Positions 1 to 6,935 of a stretch of DNA of 9,244 nucleotides are shown one piece after another. Under the pieces are notes generated by a model that saw only the letters and a list, made by a program, of their open reading frames with translations, did no database searches and was not told the origin of the DNA. Within the stretch, counting starts at the first letter, position 1, and each line of letters opens with the position of its first letter. The translations under genes and the position numbers were made by a program. The stretch lies in contig DASTCC010000588.1 in the NCBI GenBank assembly GCA_035711465.1, positions 1 through 9,244 of the forward strand, written 5' to 3'. This stretch comes from DASTCC01 sp035711465. Its GTDB lineage: Bacteria > Acidobacteriota > Vicinamibacteria > Vicinamibacterales > SCN-69-37.

Positions 1-912
1 CATCTCGACACCGTCGGCGTCGACGGCATGACCGATCCGTTCACGCCGCGCGTCGAGCACGGCCGGCTCTACGGACGCGGCGCGCAGGACATGAAAGGCG
101 GCGTCGCGGCGATGATTGCCGCCGCCGGCGTCCTGGCGCCCACCTGGACGCGGGGCCGCCTGATCGTCGCCGGCGTCGCCGACGAGGAGCACATGAGTCT
201 CGGCGCCGAGGCGCTCGTCCGCGATCACGGCGCCGACATGGCCGTCGTCACCGAGCCGACCGATCTCACGCTCGCCGTCGGCCACAAGGGCTTCGTGTGG
301 CTGCGCGTGACCTGCCACGGCCGCGCCGCGCACGGCAGCCGGCCGGCCGAGGGCCGCGACGCGATCGCGCACATGGGGCGCGTGCTGGTCGCCCTCGAAG
401 CGCTCGATCGCGACCTGCAGGCGCGCCCGCCGATCGCGTTCCAGGGCACCGGGTCGGTGCACGCGTCGTTCATCACCGGCGGCCGCGAGATGTCGGTCTA
501 TCCGGATCGCTGCGTGCTCGACATCGAGCGCCGGACGGTGTCCGGCGACGCCGGTGCCAGCGTCCTCGCGGAGATGCAGGCGCTCGTCGCCAGGCTGCAC
601 GCGGCCGATCCCGACCTGCGCGCCGAGGTCGAGCTCTGCGCCGAGCGTCCGCCGTACCGCCTCGACCCGTCGCACGCGCTGCCGGCCGCGATCGCGGCGA
701 GCCTGACGGCGCGCGAGCGATCCGCGGCGCCGGGCGGCATGTCGTTCTGGACCGACGCCGCGATTCTTGGCGGCGCCGGCATTCCGTCGGCGCTGTTCGG
801 TCCGGGCGGCGCCGGACTCCACAGCGCCGTCGAGTACGTGCACGTCGACGACGTCTACGTCTGCCGCGACGTCCTCGTCGACGTGGCGCGGCGCATCACT
901 GGTTCTCTCTGA
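1..912 (+). CDS. M20-family metallohydrolase, ArgE/DapE-like (5' end missing)
   Basis: This is the C-terminal 303 residues of a zinc-dependent M20 hydrolase of the acetylornithine deacetylase / succinyl-diaminopimelate desuccinylase group. The frame is open to the window edge and already codes for the first metal motif (HLD at fragment residues 1-3), so the ATG at 28 is internal and the true start lies upstream. The rest of the active site follows in order: GRGAQD (metal-bridging Asp 30), the ADEE pair with the general base (Glu 62/63), TEP (Glu 85) and a late LHS (His 274). The stretch around CHGRAAHGSRP (about residues 104-114) starts the inserted dimerisation lid. The family hydrolyses N-acyl amino acids or small peptides. 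I cannot tell arginine synthesis, lysine synthesis or peptide turnover apart from sequence alone. It is followed by a convergent gene whose 3' end overlaps it by 17 bp; no terminator hairpin is visible at the junction. Confidence 0.9.
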   Translation, partial: HLDTVGVDGMTDPFTPRVEHGRLYGRGAQDMKGGVAAMIAAAGVLAPTWTRGRLIVAGVADEEHMSLGAEALVRDHGADMAVVTEPTDLTLAVGHKGFVWLRVTCHGRAAHGSRPAEGRDAIAHMGRVLVALEALDRDLQARPPIAFQGTGSVHASFITGGREMSVYPDRCVLDIERRTVSGDAGASVLAEMQALVARLHAADPDLRAEVELCAERPPYRLDPSHALPAAIAASLTARERSAAPGGMSFWTDAAILGGAGIPSALFGPGGAGLHSAVEYVHVDDVYVCRDVLVDVARRITGSL

Positions 913-1834
913 GGACCGAGCGCACGACGAAGCCGATGTTCGCCGGCCGCTCGCCGAGCCGGCGCATGAAATACGGAAACCACTCGACCCCGTAGGGCAC
1001 GTAGACGCGGAAGCGATAGCCCTCGCCGGTCAGCGCCGCCTGGAGATCGCGGCGGATGCCGTAGAGCATCTGGAACTCGAACGCCTCCTTGGCGATTCCC
1101 TGCTGCGCCGCGAACTTCGTCGTCGCCTCGATCATCGCCGGGTCGTGCGTGGCGATCGCCGGATACGTGCCTTCGGTGAGCAGCGTTTTCATCAGGTCGA
1201 TGAACGCCGCGTCGACCGCGGACTTCTGCTGGAATGCCGCCTGCGGCGACTCCAGATAGGCGCCCTTGACCAGGCGGACGCGCGCGCCCATCGCGTTGAG
1301 GCGGCGCACGTCGGCTTCGGACCGGCGCAGGTAGGACTGGACGACGACGCCGACGTTGCGGTGGCCGTAGTCCCAGACGGTCTTGAACAGCTCGAGCGTC
1401 GGGTCGGTGTACTTCGAGCTCTCCATGTCGATCCGGATGAAGAACTTCTCGCGATCGCCAATCTCGAGGACGCGGCGGATGTTGTCGAGGACAGTGGCAT
1501 GGTCGACGTCCATGCCGAGCTGCGTCAGCTTCACCGAGATGTTGCGGCTGACGCCGGCGCCGGCGATCGCCTTCATCAGGCCCAGGTAGGCGGCGGTGGC
1601 GTCGGCGGCTTCCTTCGAGGTGCGGACGCTCTCGCCGAGCAGGTCGAGCGTCGTCATCATCCCGGTCTGCTCGAGCTGCCGCGCCGCTTCGATCGCGTCT
1701 TCGGTGTTCTCGCCGGCGACGAAGCGGCGCGCGAAGCTCTCCGACGATCGCATCCCGTAGCGGGAGGCGAGCTGCTTGAGATAGCCGCTGGCCGCGAGTC
1801 CGGAGAAGACGGCCTTGGGCAGCGCACTGAACAT
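896..1834 (-). CDS. Proline dehydrogenase (monofunctional PRODH)
   Basis: This gene encodes an FAD-dependent proline dehydrogenase of 312 residues, the size of the stand-alone enzymes of Bacillus and Thermus rather than the large bifunctional PutA. It oxidises L-proline to pyrroline-5-carboxylate and passes electrons to the respiratory chain, usually at the inner face of the membrane. Beta/alpha-barrel motifs appear in the usual order: SVKLTQLG (100-107), RIDMESS (134-140), QSYLRR (166-171), RLVKGAYLE (187-195), ATHD (228-231), FEFQMLYG (252-259) and the substrate-binding end YFMRRLGERPAN (288-299), whose paired arginines contact the proline carboxylate in characterised homologues. The ATG shares one base with the TGA of the upstream acyltransferase (TGATG), which points to translational coupling. 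No P5C dehydrogenase lies in the window, so the second oxidation step must be encoded elsewhere. Confidence 0.95.
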   Translation of the reverse strand: MFSALPKAVFSGLAASGYLKQLASRYGMRSSESFARRFVAGENTEDAIEAARQLEQTGMMTTLDLLGESVRTSKEAADATAAYLGLMKAIAGAGVSRNISVKLTQLGMDVDHATVLDNIRRVLEIGDREKFFIRIDMESSKYTDPTLELFKTVWDYGHRNVGVVVQSYLRRSEADVRRLNAMGARVRLVKGAYLESPQAAFQQKSAVDAAFIDLMKTLLTEGTYPAIATHDPAMIEATTKFAAQQGIAKEAFEFQMLYGIRRDLQAALTGEGYRFRVYVPYGVEWFPYFMRRLGERPANIGFVVRSVLRENQ

Positions 1835-2961
1835 CAGTGCGTGGTCCTCTTCGGCTGATGGATCAGATGCTGGATGGTGCGGGCGTAGTAGCGCAGCGTC
1901 TGCCGGTCGCGCACGCGCAAGGTGCCGCGATCCTCGGCGAGGACGTTGCGCTCGAGCAGCCGTTCGACCCCGTCGCCGACCGCGGCGCGTCCGTTCGAGA
2001 CCGCGAGATTGGCGCCCGCAGCAGAGAGGACGACGAGCAGCTCGTCGATCCGGGCCGCCAGCGCCGATCGCGTCATCTTCGGCCGCACCAGCGTCGCCAC
2101 GAGCGCCGTCGGCAGGACTTTGTAGAGCAGGCCGATCTCGCGATGGACGCGGTGCGTGAGCGTCACCAGGTCGCGGCGCGAGTCGGGATCGAACGCGGAC
2201 AGCGCGATCGGCGGCCCGAAGCTCACGAACGCCCGCGTCTGGTAGCCGACCGCGTGCCGGACCATCTCGGCGATCTCCTGCGCGAACGGCCGCGCCCGCT
2301 TCCGCGCCGCCTGCCGCATCATCATGCGCGCTTCGAGGACGAGATCGTAGGACACCGCCATCGGCACGATCGAGAGCGATCCGCGATCGGCCTGCAGCGC
2401 CGCCTGCAGCAGCCCGGTCTTCGGCGGCTTCAGCTCGCCGGTGTAGCTGCGTCCGCCCTCGGCGTAGTAGAGCAGGTCGCGCCGCTTGAGCAACTCGGCG
2501 ACGTAGGCGCGGAGCGTGATCAGGTAAACCGGATCCTTGCTGTTGCGGCGAATCGGGATCGCGCCGGTGACGTGACGATGGAGCAGCCCGAGGGCGCCGC
2601 CGAACAGGTTGATGCCGGCGGCGACGAGCGGCGGCCGGATGCCGTGGTCGTCGAGCACCAGCGGCTCGACCAGATAGTCGAGATGGCTCTTGTGATTCGA
2701 GACGTAGACGACGCCGCCGCGGCTGGTCGCCGCGCGCGCATGCTCGACGTGCTCGGGGATGCGTTCGACCTTGCGCAGGATCGGATAGAGCGGATGCTGC
2801 AGCGCGCGATAGAAGCGATACCGCTGCGTGGTCTTCAGCTCGTCGAGATATTCCTCGATCCGCTGCCGGGTCGAGGCGCCCGACTCGCCTTCGATACCGC
2901 GAAGGTACTTGGCGACGTCCTCGCGCGCCAGCACGGCCCGCGTGATGTCATCAGGGCCCAC
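1834..2961 (-). CDS. Short PlsB-like glycerol-3-phosphate acyltransferase
   Basis: This is a predicted membrane-associated acyltransferase of the GPAT/PlsB superfamily, placing a fatty acyl group on glycerol 3-phosphate (or dihydroxyacetone phosphate) at the start of phospholipid synthesis. Counted from the TTG at 2970, all four motifs are visible: NHKSHLD (92-98, the HX4D catalytic pair), GAIPIRR (136-142), EGGRSYTG followed by PPKTG (171-186), and VPMAVSYD (202-209). It has about 375 residues, less than half of E. coli PlsB (about 800), but ends in a PlsB-like LRYYARTIQHL. I prefer the GTG at 2961: a good extended -10 (TGT-TATAGT, 2970-2978) overlaps the alternative TTG at 2968-2970, and neither start has a Shine-Dalgarno. 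It follows isocitrate dehydrogenase closely (stop 2985) and overlaps proline dehydrogenase by one base. Exact acyl acceptor and donor are not determined. Confidence 0.88.
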   Translation of the reverse strand: MGPDDITRAVLAREDVAKYLRGIEGESGASTRQRIEEYLDELKTTQRYRFYRALQHPLYPILRKVERIPEHVEHARAATSRGGVVYVSNHKSHLDYLVEPLVLDDHGIRPPLVAAGINLFGGALGLLHRHVTGAIPIRRNSKDPVYLITLRAYVAELLKRRDLLYYAEGGRSYTGELKPPKTGLLQAALQADRGSLSIVPMAVSYDLVLEARMMMRQAARKRARPFAQEIAEMVRHAVGYQTRAFVSFGPPIALSAFDPDSRRDLVTLTHRVHREIGLLYKVLPTALVATLVRPKMTRSALAARIDELLVVLSAAGANLAVSNGRAAVGDGVERLLERNVLAEDRGTLRVRDRQTLRYYARTIQHLIHQPKRTTH

Positions 2962-2969
2962 GGGGCGCA

Positions 2970-2978
2970 ACTATAACA
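2970..2978 (-). promoter_or_regulatory. Candidate extended -10 promoter for the acyltransferase
   Basis: Read on the minus strand, TGT-TATAGT forms a TGn extended -10 with 5 of 6 matches to TATAAT. It lies between the isocitrate dehydrogenase stop (2985) and the GTG at 2961, 8 nt before that GTG. Transcription would begin at or next to the start codon, giving a leaderless mRNA. No convincing -35 is seen, as is common for extended -10 promoters. It would allow the acyltransferase-proline dehydrogenase pair to be expressed separately from isocitrate dehydrogenase. Confidence 0.5.
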
Positions 2979-2984
2979 GACGGC

Positions 2985-3983
2985 TCAGAGCGCCCGGCAC
3001 ACCGCCGCGGTGAACTCACGCGTCGACGCCGTGCCGCCGAGGTCGCGCGTCCGGACCGCGCCCTCAACATAGACGCGATCGATGGCGCTACGGATGCGAG
3101 CGGCGGCTGCGGTCTCGCCGATGTGCCGCAGCATCATCAGCGCCGAGAGCAGGAGCGCCGTCGGATTGGCGACGCCCTGGCCGGCGATGTCCGGCGCGCT
3201 GCCGTGCACGGCTTCGAACACCGCGGCGTCGGCGCCGAGATTCGCGCCCGGGACCAGACCGAGTCCGCCGACCAGTCCGGCGCACAGATCCGAGACGATG
3301 TCGCCGTAGAGATTCGGCAGCAGCAGCACGTCGAAGCGCTCGGGCCCGATCACCAGCTGCATGCAGGCCGCGTCGACGATCCGTTCGTCGTAGGTCACGC
3401 CGGCGTGCTGCGCCGCGACGGTGCGCGCGCAGTCGAGGAACAGGCCGTCGCCGAGCTTCATGATGTTGGCTTTGTGGATCGCCGTCACCCGTTTGCGGCC
3501 ATGCCGCTCGGCGTAGGTGAACGCGAACTCCGCGATCCGCGTCGAGGCGTGCGCGGTGATGATCTTGAGGCTCTCGACGACGCCGGGGACGACGACGTGC
3601 TCGAGGCCGGCGTACAGGTCTTCGGTATTCTCGCGGACGATGACGAGATCGACGTTCTCGAACCGGCTGGCGACGCCGGCGATGTTCGACACCGGACGAA
3701 GGTTCGCAAACAGATCGAGCGCCTTGCGCAGCCCGACGTTGACGCTGGTGAAGCCGGAGCCCACCGGCGTCGTCACCGGCCCTTTCAGCGCGACGCGGTG
3801 GCGCCGGATCGACGCGAGCAGCGCGGCCGGCAGGGTTTCGCCCGTCTGCTGATGGGCGATCAGGCCGGCGTCGTGCCGATCCCAGTCGATCGCGACCCCG
3901 GCGGCGGCCAGGACTTCGACCACGGCGGCCGTCACTTCGGGGCCGATTCCATCGCCCGGAATCAAGGTAATCGTGTGTGCCAT
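2985..3983 (-). CDS. NAD-type isocitrate dehydrogenase
   Basis: This 332-residue enzyme belongs to the isocitrate/isopropylmalate dehydrogenase family and should decarboxylate isocitrate to 2-oxoglutarate in the TCA cycle. Isocitrate rather than isopropylmalate is indicated by TSVNVGLRKALDLFANLRP: Ser 80 and Asn 82 match the isocitrate-binding Ser/Asn of E. coli Icd. Other active-site residues are Arg 86, Arg 96, Arg 117, Tyr 124 (NTEDLYAG), Lys 171 (HKANIMK), and metal ligands Asp 204, 228 and 232 (NLYGDIVSD). The cofactor loop reads HGSAPDIAG; Asp-Ile at 265-266 replaces the Lys-Tyr of NADP enzymes and predicts NAD+. The ATG at 3983 (MAHTITLIPGDG) is chosen because it begins the first beta strand directly and sits 7 nt after a -10-like TATGCT; upstream in-frame codons add only a non-family tail. 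It is transcribed divergently from glutamate dehydrogenase and leads the run with the acyltransferase and proline dehydrogenase. Confidence 0.93.
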   Translation of the reverse strand: MAHTITLIPGDGIGPEVTAAVVEVLAAAGVAIDWDRHDAGLIAHQQTGETLPAALLASIRRHRVALKGPVTTPVGSGFTSVNVGLRKALDLFANLRPVSNIAGVASRFENVDLVIVRENTEDLYAGLEHVVVPGVVESLKIITAHASTRIAEFAFTYAERHGRKRVTAIHKANIMKLGDGLFLDCARTVAAQHAGVTYDERIVDAACMQLVIGPERFDVLLLPNLYGDIVSDLCAGLVGGLGLVPGANLGADAAVFEAVHGSAPDIAGQGVANPTALLLSALMMLRHIGETAAAARIRSAIDRVYVEGAVRTRDLGGTASTREFTAAVCRAL

Positions 3984-4019
3984 CGGTGCTAGCATACGCG
4001 GCACTCAAGTCCATCGGTG
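3980..4019. repeat. 9-bp direct repeat flanking the divergent promoter
   Basis: CCATCGGTG occurs at 3980-3988 and again at 4011-4019, spaced 31 bp start to start, close to three helical turns. The first copy covers the isocitrate dehydrogenase start codon, and the second ends just before the glutamate dehydrogenase Shine-Dalgarno. It could be a pair of sites for a regulator of both genes, but chance is possible in GC-rich DNA. Confidence 0.3.
3987..3996. promoter_or_regulatory. Overlapping bidirectional -10 region between isocitrate and glutamate dehydrogenase
   Basis: The 8-bp palindrome TGCTAGCA (3987-3994) and the next two bases hold a -10-like element on each strand. On the plus strand, TGC-TAGCAT (3987-3995) is an extended -10 that would start glutamate dehydrogenase mRNA near 4002, leaving a leader of about 28 nt with the AGGAGG site. 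On the minus strand, TATGCT (3996-3991) lies 7 nt before the isocitrate dehydrogenase ATG and would give a leaderless mRNA. Symmetric -10 elements that fire both ways are known in bacteria. The two directions would compete for the same bases. No good -35 is visible on either side. Confidence 0.45.
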
Positions 4020-4025
4020 AGGAGG
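4020..4025 (+). promoter_or_regulatory. Strong Shine-Dalgarno for glutamate dehydrogenase
   Basis: AGGAGG lies 5 nt before the GTG at 4031 and decides the start of glutamate dehydrogenase. It is the only full-consensus ribosome binding site I see before a gene start in the window. Longer in-frame extensions upstream (to 3977) would run through this site and across the isocitrate dehydrogenase start. Confidence 0.8.
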
Positions 4026-4030
4026 TGCCC

Positions 4031-5398
4031 GTGGCGGCGGTCGTCGAACAGCGTGCATCCGATTCGGCCCTGCAGTCGTTCATGTCGTGGGTGGTCGAGC
4101 GCAATCCCGCCCAGCAGGAGTTTCACCAGGCGGTCCGCGAGGTCGCCGAGTCGTTGATGCCGTTCATCCTGGCGTGGCCGCAGTACCAGAAGGCACGCAT
4201 CCTCGAACGGATGACCGAACCCGATCGCATCATCACCTTCCGCATCGCCTGGATCGACGACCGCGACCAGATCCAGCTCAACCGCGGCTACCGTGTCCAG
4301 TTCAACAACGCGATCGGCCCGTACAAGGGCGGCCTGCGATTCCATCCGACGGTGAACCTCTCGGTGCTCAAGTTCCTCGGCTTCGAACAGATCTTCAAGA
4401 ACAGCCTGACGGGCCTGCCGATGGGCGGCGCGAAGGGCGGCTCTGACTTCGATCCGAAAGGCAAGTCCGACGCCGAGGTGATGCGCTTCTGTCAGGCGAT
4501 GATGACGGAGCTCTATCGGCACATCGGCGAGGACACCGACGTGCCGGCGGGTGACATCGGCGTCGGCGGCCGCGAGATCGGATACCTCTACGGCCACTAC
4601 CGGCGCATCACCAATCGCGTCACCGGCGTCCTCACCGGCAAGGGGCTCGCCTACGGCGGCAGCCTCATTCGCCCGGAAGCGACCGGCTACGGCTGCGTCT
4701 ACTTCGTCGAGAACATGCTCAACCATCGCGGCATGTCGATGCGCGGCCGGACGTGCACCGTCAGCGGCTCGGGCAACGTCGCGATCTACACCGTCGAGAA
4801 GGCGCTCCAGCTGGGCGCCAAGGTGGTGACGCTCTCCGACTCCGAGGGGTTCATCTACGATCGCAACGGCATCACCCAGGAGAAGCTCGAGTGGGTGAAG
4901 GACCTGAAGGAAGTGCGGCGCGGGCGCATCAGCGAGTACGCGGAGAAGTTCAACGCCGAGTTCCACGCCGGCAAGCGCCCGTGGGCGGTGCCGTGCGAGA
5001 TCGCGTTCCCCAGCGCGGTCCAGAACGAGATCGACGAAGCCGATGCCCGCGCGCTCGTCGACCATGGCTGCATTGCCGTCGGCGAGGGCGCGAACATGCC
5101 GAGCACGATCGAGGCGACACGGGCGTTCCTCGCCTCGGGGGTCGCCTTCGGTCCGGGGAAGGCCGCCAATGCCGGCGGCGTCTCGGTGTCGGGCCTCGAG
5201 CAGAGCCAGAACGCGCAGCGGCTCTTCTGGTCGCGCGACGAGGTCGACGATCGGCTGCGTGGCATCATGCAGCGCATTCACGATCGTTGCGTCCAGTTCG
5301 GCACCTCGGCCGACGGCTCGGTCAACTACGTCGTCGGCGCCAATCGCGCCGGATTTGCCAAAGTTGCCGATGCCATGATTGCGAATGGTGTGTATTAG
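4031..5398 (+). CDS. gdhA: Glutamate dehydrogenase (GdhA type)
   Basis: This 455-residue cytosolic enzyme matches the hexameric GdhA family (E. coli 447 residues), which interconverts 2-oxoglutarate plus ammonia and glutamate. The N-terminal substrate domain shows YKGGLRFHP (98-106; Lys 99), PMGGAKGGSDFDPKGKS (130-146; catalytic Lys 135) and DVPAGDIGVGGREIG (170-184; catalytic Asp 174). The Rossmann domain begins with TVSGSGNVA (243-251), and PCEIAFPSAVQNEID (321-335) and GANMPST (353-359) follow. Overall sequence type suggests NADP(H) and an assimilatory role, but the cofactor is not certain from sequence. The GTG at 4031 is chosen for the AGGAGG 5 nt upstream. The gene is divergent from isocitrate dehydrogenase, which makes its keto-acid substrate. 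Its 3' end contains the start of the next gene (ATG 5385, 14-nt overlap), suggesting a shared transcript. Confidence 0.96.
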   Translation: MAAVVEQRASDSALQSFMSWVVERNPAQQEFHQAVREVAESLMPFILAWPQYQKARILERMTEPDRIITFRIAWIDDRDQIQLNRGYRVQFNNAIGPYKGGLRFHPTVNLSVLKFLGFEQIFKNSLTGLPMGGAKGGSDFDPKGKSDAEVMRFCQAMMTELYRHIGEDTDVPAGDIGVGGREIGYLYGHYRRITNRVTGVLTGKGLAYGGSLIRPEATGYGCVYFVENMLNHRGMSMRGRTCTVSGSGNVAIYTVEKALQLGAKVVTLSDSEGFIYDRNGITQEKLEWVKDLKEVRRGRISEYAEKFNAEFHAGKRPWAVPCEIAFPSAVQNEIDEADARALVDHGCIAVGEGANMPSTIEATRAFLASGVAFGPGKAANAGGVSVSGLEQSQNAQRLFWSRDEVDDRLRGIMQRIHDRCVQFGTSADGSVNYVVGANRAGFAKVADAMIANGVY

Positions 5399-6239
5399 AC
5401 GCGCGACGCTGTTGCTGCTGTGCGTGTTCGTCTGCGCCGCTGGTGCACAGACGCCGGTCGGCACGGTCGCGGTGCTGGTCGTCGACGAGAACCAGCGCGT
5501 ACTCGGCGACGCCACGGTGACGCTGATATCGTCGACGTCGCGTGCGGCGCGGCAGTCGGCGTCGGGCGCCGATGGCGTCGCGACGTTTACCGGCGTCGCC
5601 GTCGGCATCTACGAGGTAACCGCATCACGCCCGGGCGTGTCGGTGACCGCACGCGACGTCGTCGTCAAGAGCGCTGAAGTCACGCAACTGGCGATTCTGC
5701 TTCTCCCGCCGCCTCGAGAAGGTCCGGGGCCGAAAGCCGTCGTCGAAGTCGTTGTGAAGCTCGAGACCGCACTCGGCCCGATCCGTATCGCCGTCAATAC
5801 GACGCATGCTCCGGCGACTGCGGCAAACTTCCTTCGCTATGTCGATGGCGGATTCTATGACGGCGGCCGTTTCCATCGCGCTTCGACAGCCCCACTGCAG
5901 TTGGTCCAGGGCGGCGTGAACCCAGATCGCGACGGTGAACGCTTCGACCCCATCCCGCTCGAGCGCACCAGCGTCACCGGGCTGCGTCACGTCTCCGGCG
6001 CAGTATCGATGGCGCGATTGCCCGCCGCCGATTCCGCCCGCGCCGAGTTCTTCATCGTCCTCGATTACGCCCCGTCGCTTGATTTCGGTGGCCAGACCTT
6101 TGACGATGGACAAGGAGCCGCCGTGTTCGGGCGCGTCCTCGAAGGGCTCGACGTCCTACGGCGCATTCAACAGCTACCGACCCGCCAGCAGGCGCTGACG
6201 CGGCCGGTGACGATCCTGCGCGCGTACCGCGAGCGTTGA
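5385..6239 (+). CDS. Exported carboxypeptidase-regulatory-like / cyclophilin fusion, copy 1
   Basis: This encodes a predicted exported peptidyl-prolyl isomerase-like protein of 284 residues. A signal peptide (basic MVCIRR, then a hydrophobic run) ends at AGA-Q about residue 21. Residues 26-85 look like a carboxypeptidase-regulatory / CnaB-like beta sandwich (GTVAVLVVDENQRVLGDATV to GIYEVTASRPG). After a Pro-rich linker (107-118), residues 121-284 form a cyclophilin-like domain with LETALGPIRIAV, TAANFLRYV, FHR (Arg 165, matching CypA Arg55), VQGG (Gln 175, matching Gln63), EFFI (Phe 223, matching Phe113) and VFGRVLEGLDVL. The PGFM segment, Trp121 and His126 of CypA are not conserved, so isomerase activity is uncertain; the fold seems secure. 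The ATG at 5385 lies inside the glutamate dehydrogenase end and has no Shine-Dalgarno; reinitiation after that gene's stop is plausible. It is a tandem paralogue of the next gene. Confidence 0.85.
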   Translation: MVCIRRATLLLLCVFVCAAGAQTPVGTVAVLVVDENQRVLGDATVTLISSTSRAARQSASGADGVATFTGVAVGIYEVTASRPGVSVTARDVVVKSAEVTQLAILLLPPPREGPGPKAVVEVVVKLETALGPIRIAVNTTHAPATAANFLRYVDGGFYDGGRFHRASTAPLQLVQGGVNPDRDGERFDPIPLERTSVTGLRHVSGAVSMARLPAADSARAEFFIVLDYAPSLDFGGQTFDDGQGAAVFGRVLEGLDVLRRIQQLPTRQQALTRPVTILRAYRER

Positions 6240-6935
6240 CGAGGCGCCAGCGAGGCTACGAGTGATGCCAGTGCAACTGAGGATGGCGGCGGCGATGGTC
6301 GTCGCGCTGCTGATCGTGGGCGGCGCGGTCGCCGCCCAGGAACTGCAGGACCCTCCCTCCACGGGCGTGTTCTTCGGCACGGTGACAGATGCCAGCGGCA
6401 AACCGCTGGCCGCCGTGAAGGTCGTGGCCCGGCCGATCCTCGAGGGGCCCTCCATCGTCACCACCACCCGCACCGACGGCACCTACGAATTGAAAGACGT
6501 GCCGCAGGGCGTCTACGTGCTCGAGTTCTCGATGCCCGGGCAGCCGCCGGCGTTCAAGAACAACGGCCTCGTCGCGCTTGCCGGATCGCGGCAGCAGGTC
6601 GACGTCCGGCTGCCGGTCGGAAGCGACAGCACGTCGACCGCCGCTGCGGCGGCGGACGACCGCGCCGAGGTGCGCGTGCGCCTCGAGACGCCGCTCGGCA
6701 ACATCGATCTCGCGATCGACACCGGGCGCGCGCCGATCACGGCGGCGAATTTCCTGAAGTACGTCGACGGCGGCTTCTACGACGGCGGCCGGTTCCATCG
6801 GGCAACGCGGCCCGACAACTACACGCCGGCGCCGCCGAACCGGCCGCCGATGGAGATCATCCAGGGCGGGATCAATCCCGATCGCCGCGCCCAGGCGTTC
6901 CCGCCGATTCCGCTCGAGCGCACCAGCGTCACCGG
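5955..6935 (+). repeat. Tandem gene duplication: longest identical DNA block between the two cyclophilin genes
   Basis: The two genes share 26 identical bases in the same reading frame at 5955-5980 and 6910-6935, coding PLERTSVTG. Another strongly similar block is at 5841-5881 and 6761-6801 (YVDGGFYDGGRFHR), where the few differences seen are third-position changes. The N-terminal halves are much more diverged. This fits a duplication under selection on the cyclophilin part, or local gene conversion. Confidence 0.75.

Noticed and set aside
28..30. ATG at 28 as the start of the M20 gene
   Set aside because: The preceding in-frame codons encode the HLD metal motif, so the gene begins outside the window.
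767..1858. A 363-residue plus-strand frame opposite proline dehydrogenase
   Set aside because: It is antisense to a well-conserved PRODH and starts inside the M20 gene. No family features are seen.
1837..2976. A 379-residue plus-strand open frame opposite the acyltransferase
   Set aside because: The minus-strand gene has all four GPAT motifs. The plus-strand product is a low-complexity Arg/Asp/Glu/Ala chain with no recognisable domain.
3088..4104. A second minus-strand frame over isocitrate dehydrogenase
   Set aside because: It is the same DNA as the real gene shifted by one frame and very Arg-rich.
3989..5608. A 539-residue open frame on the minus strand opposite glutamate dehydrogenase
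   Set aside because: It is opposite a clearly conserved enzyme. Its composition (Ala, Arg, Asp, Val, His rich, no motifs) is what GC-rich antisense reading gives.
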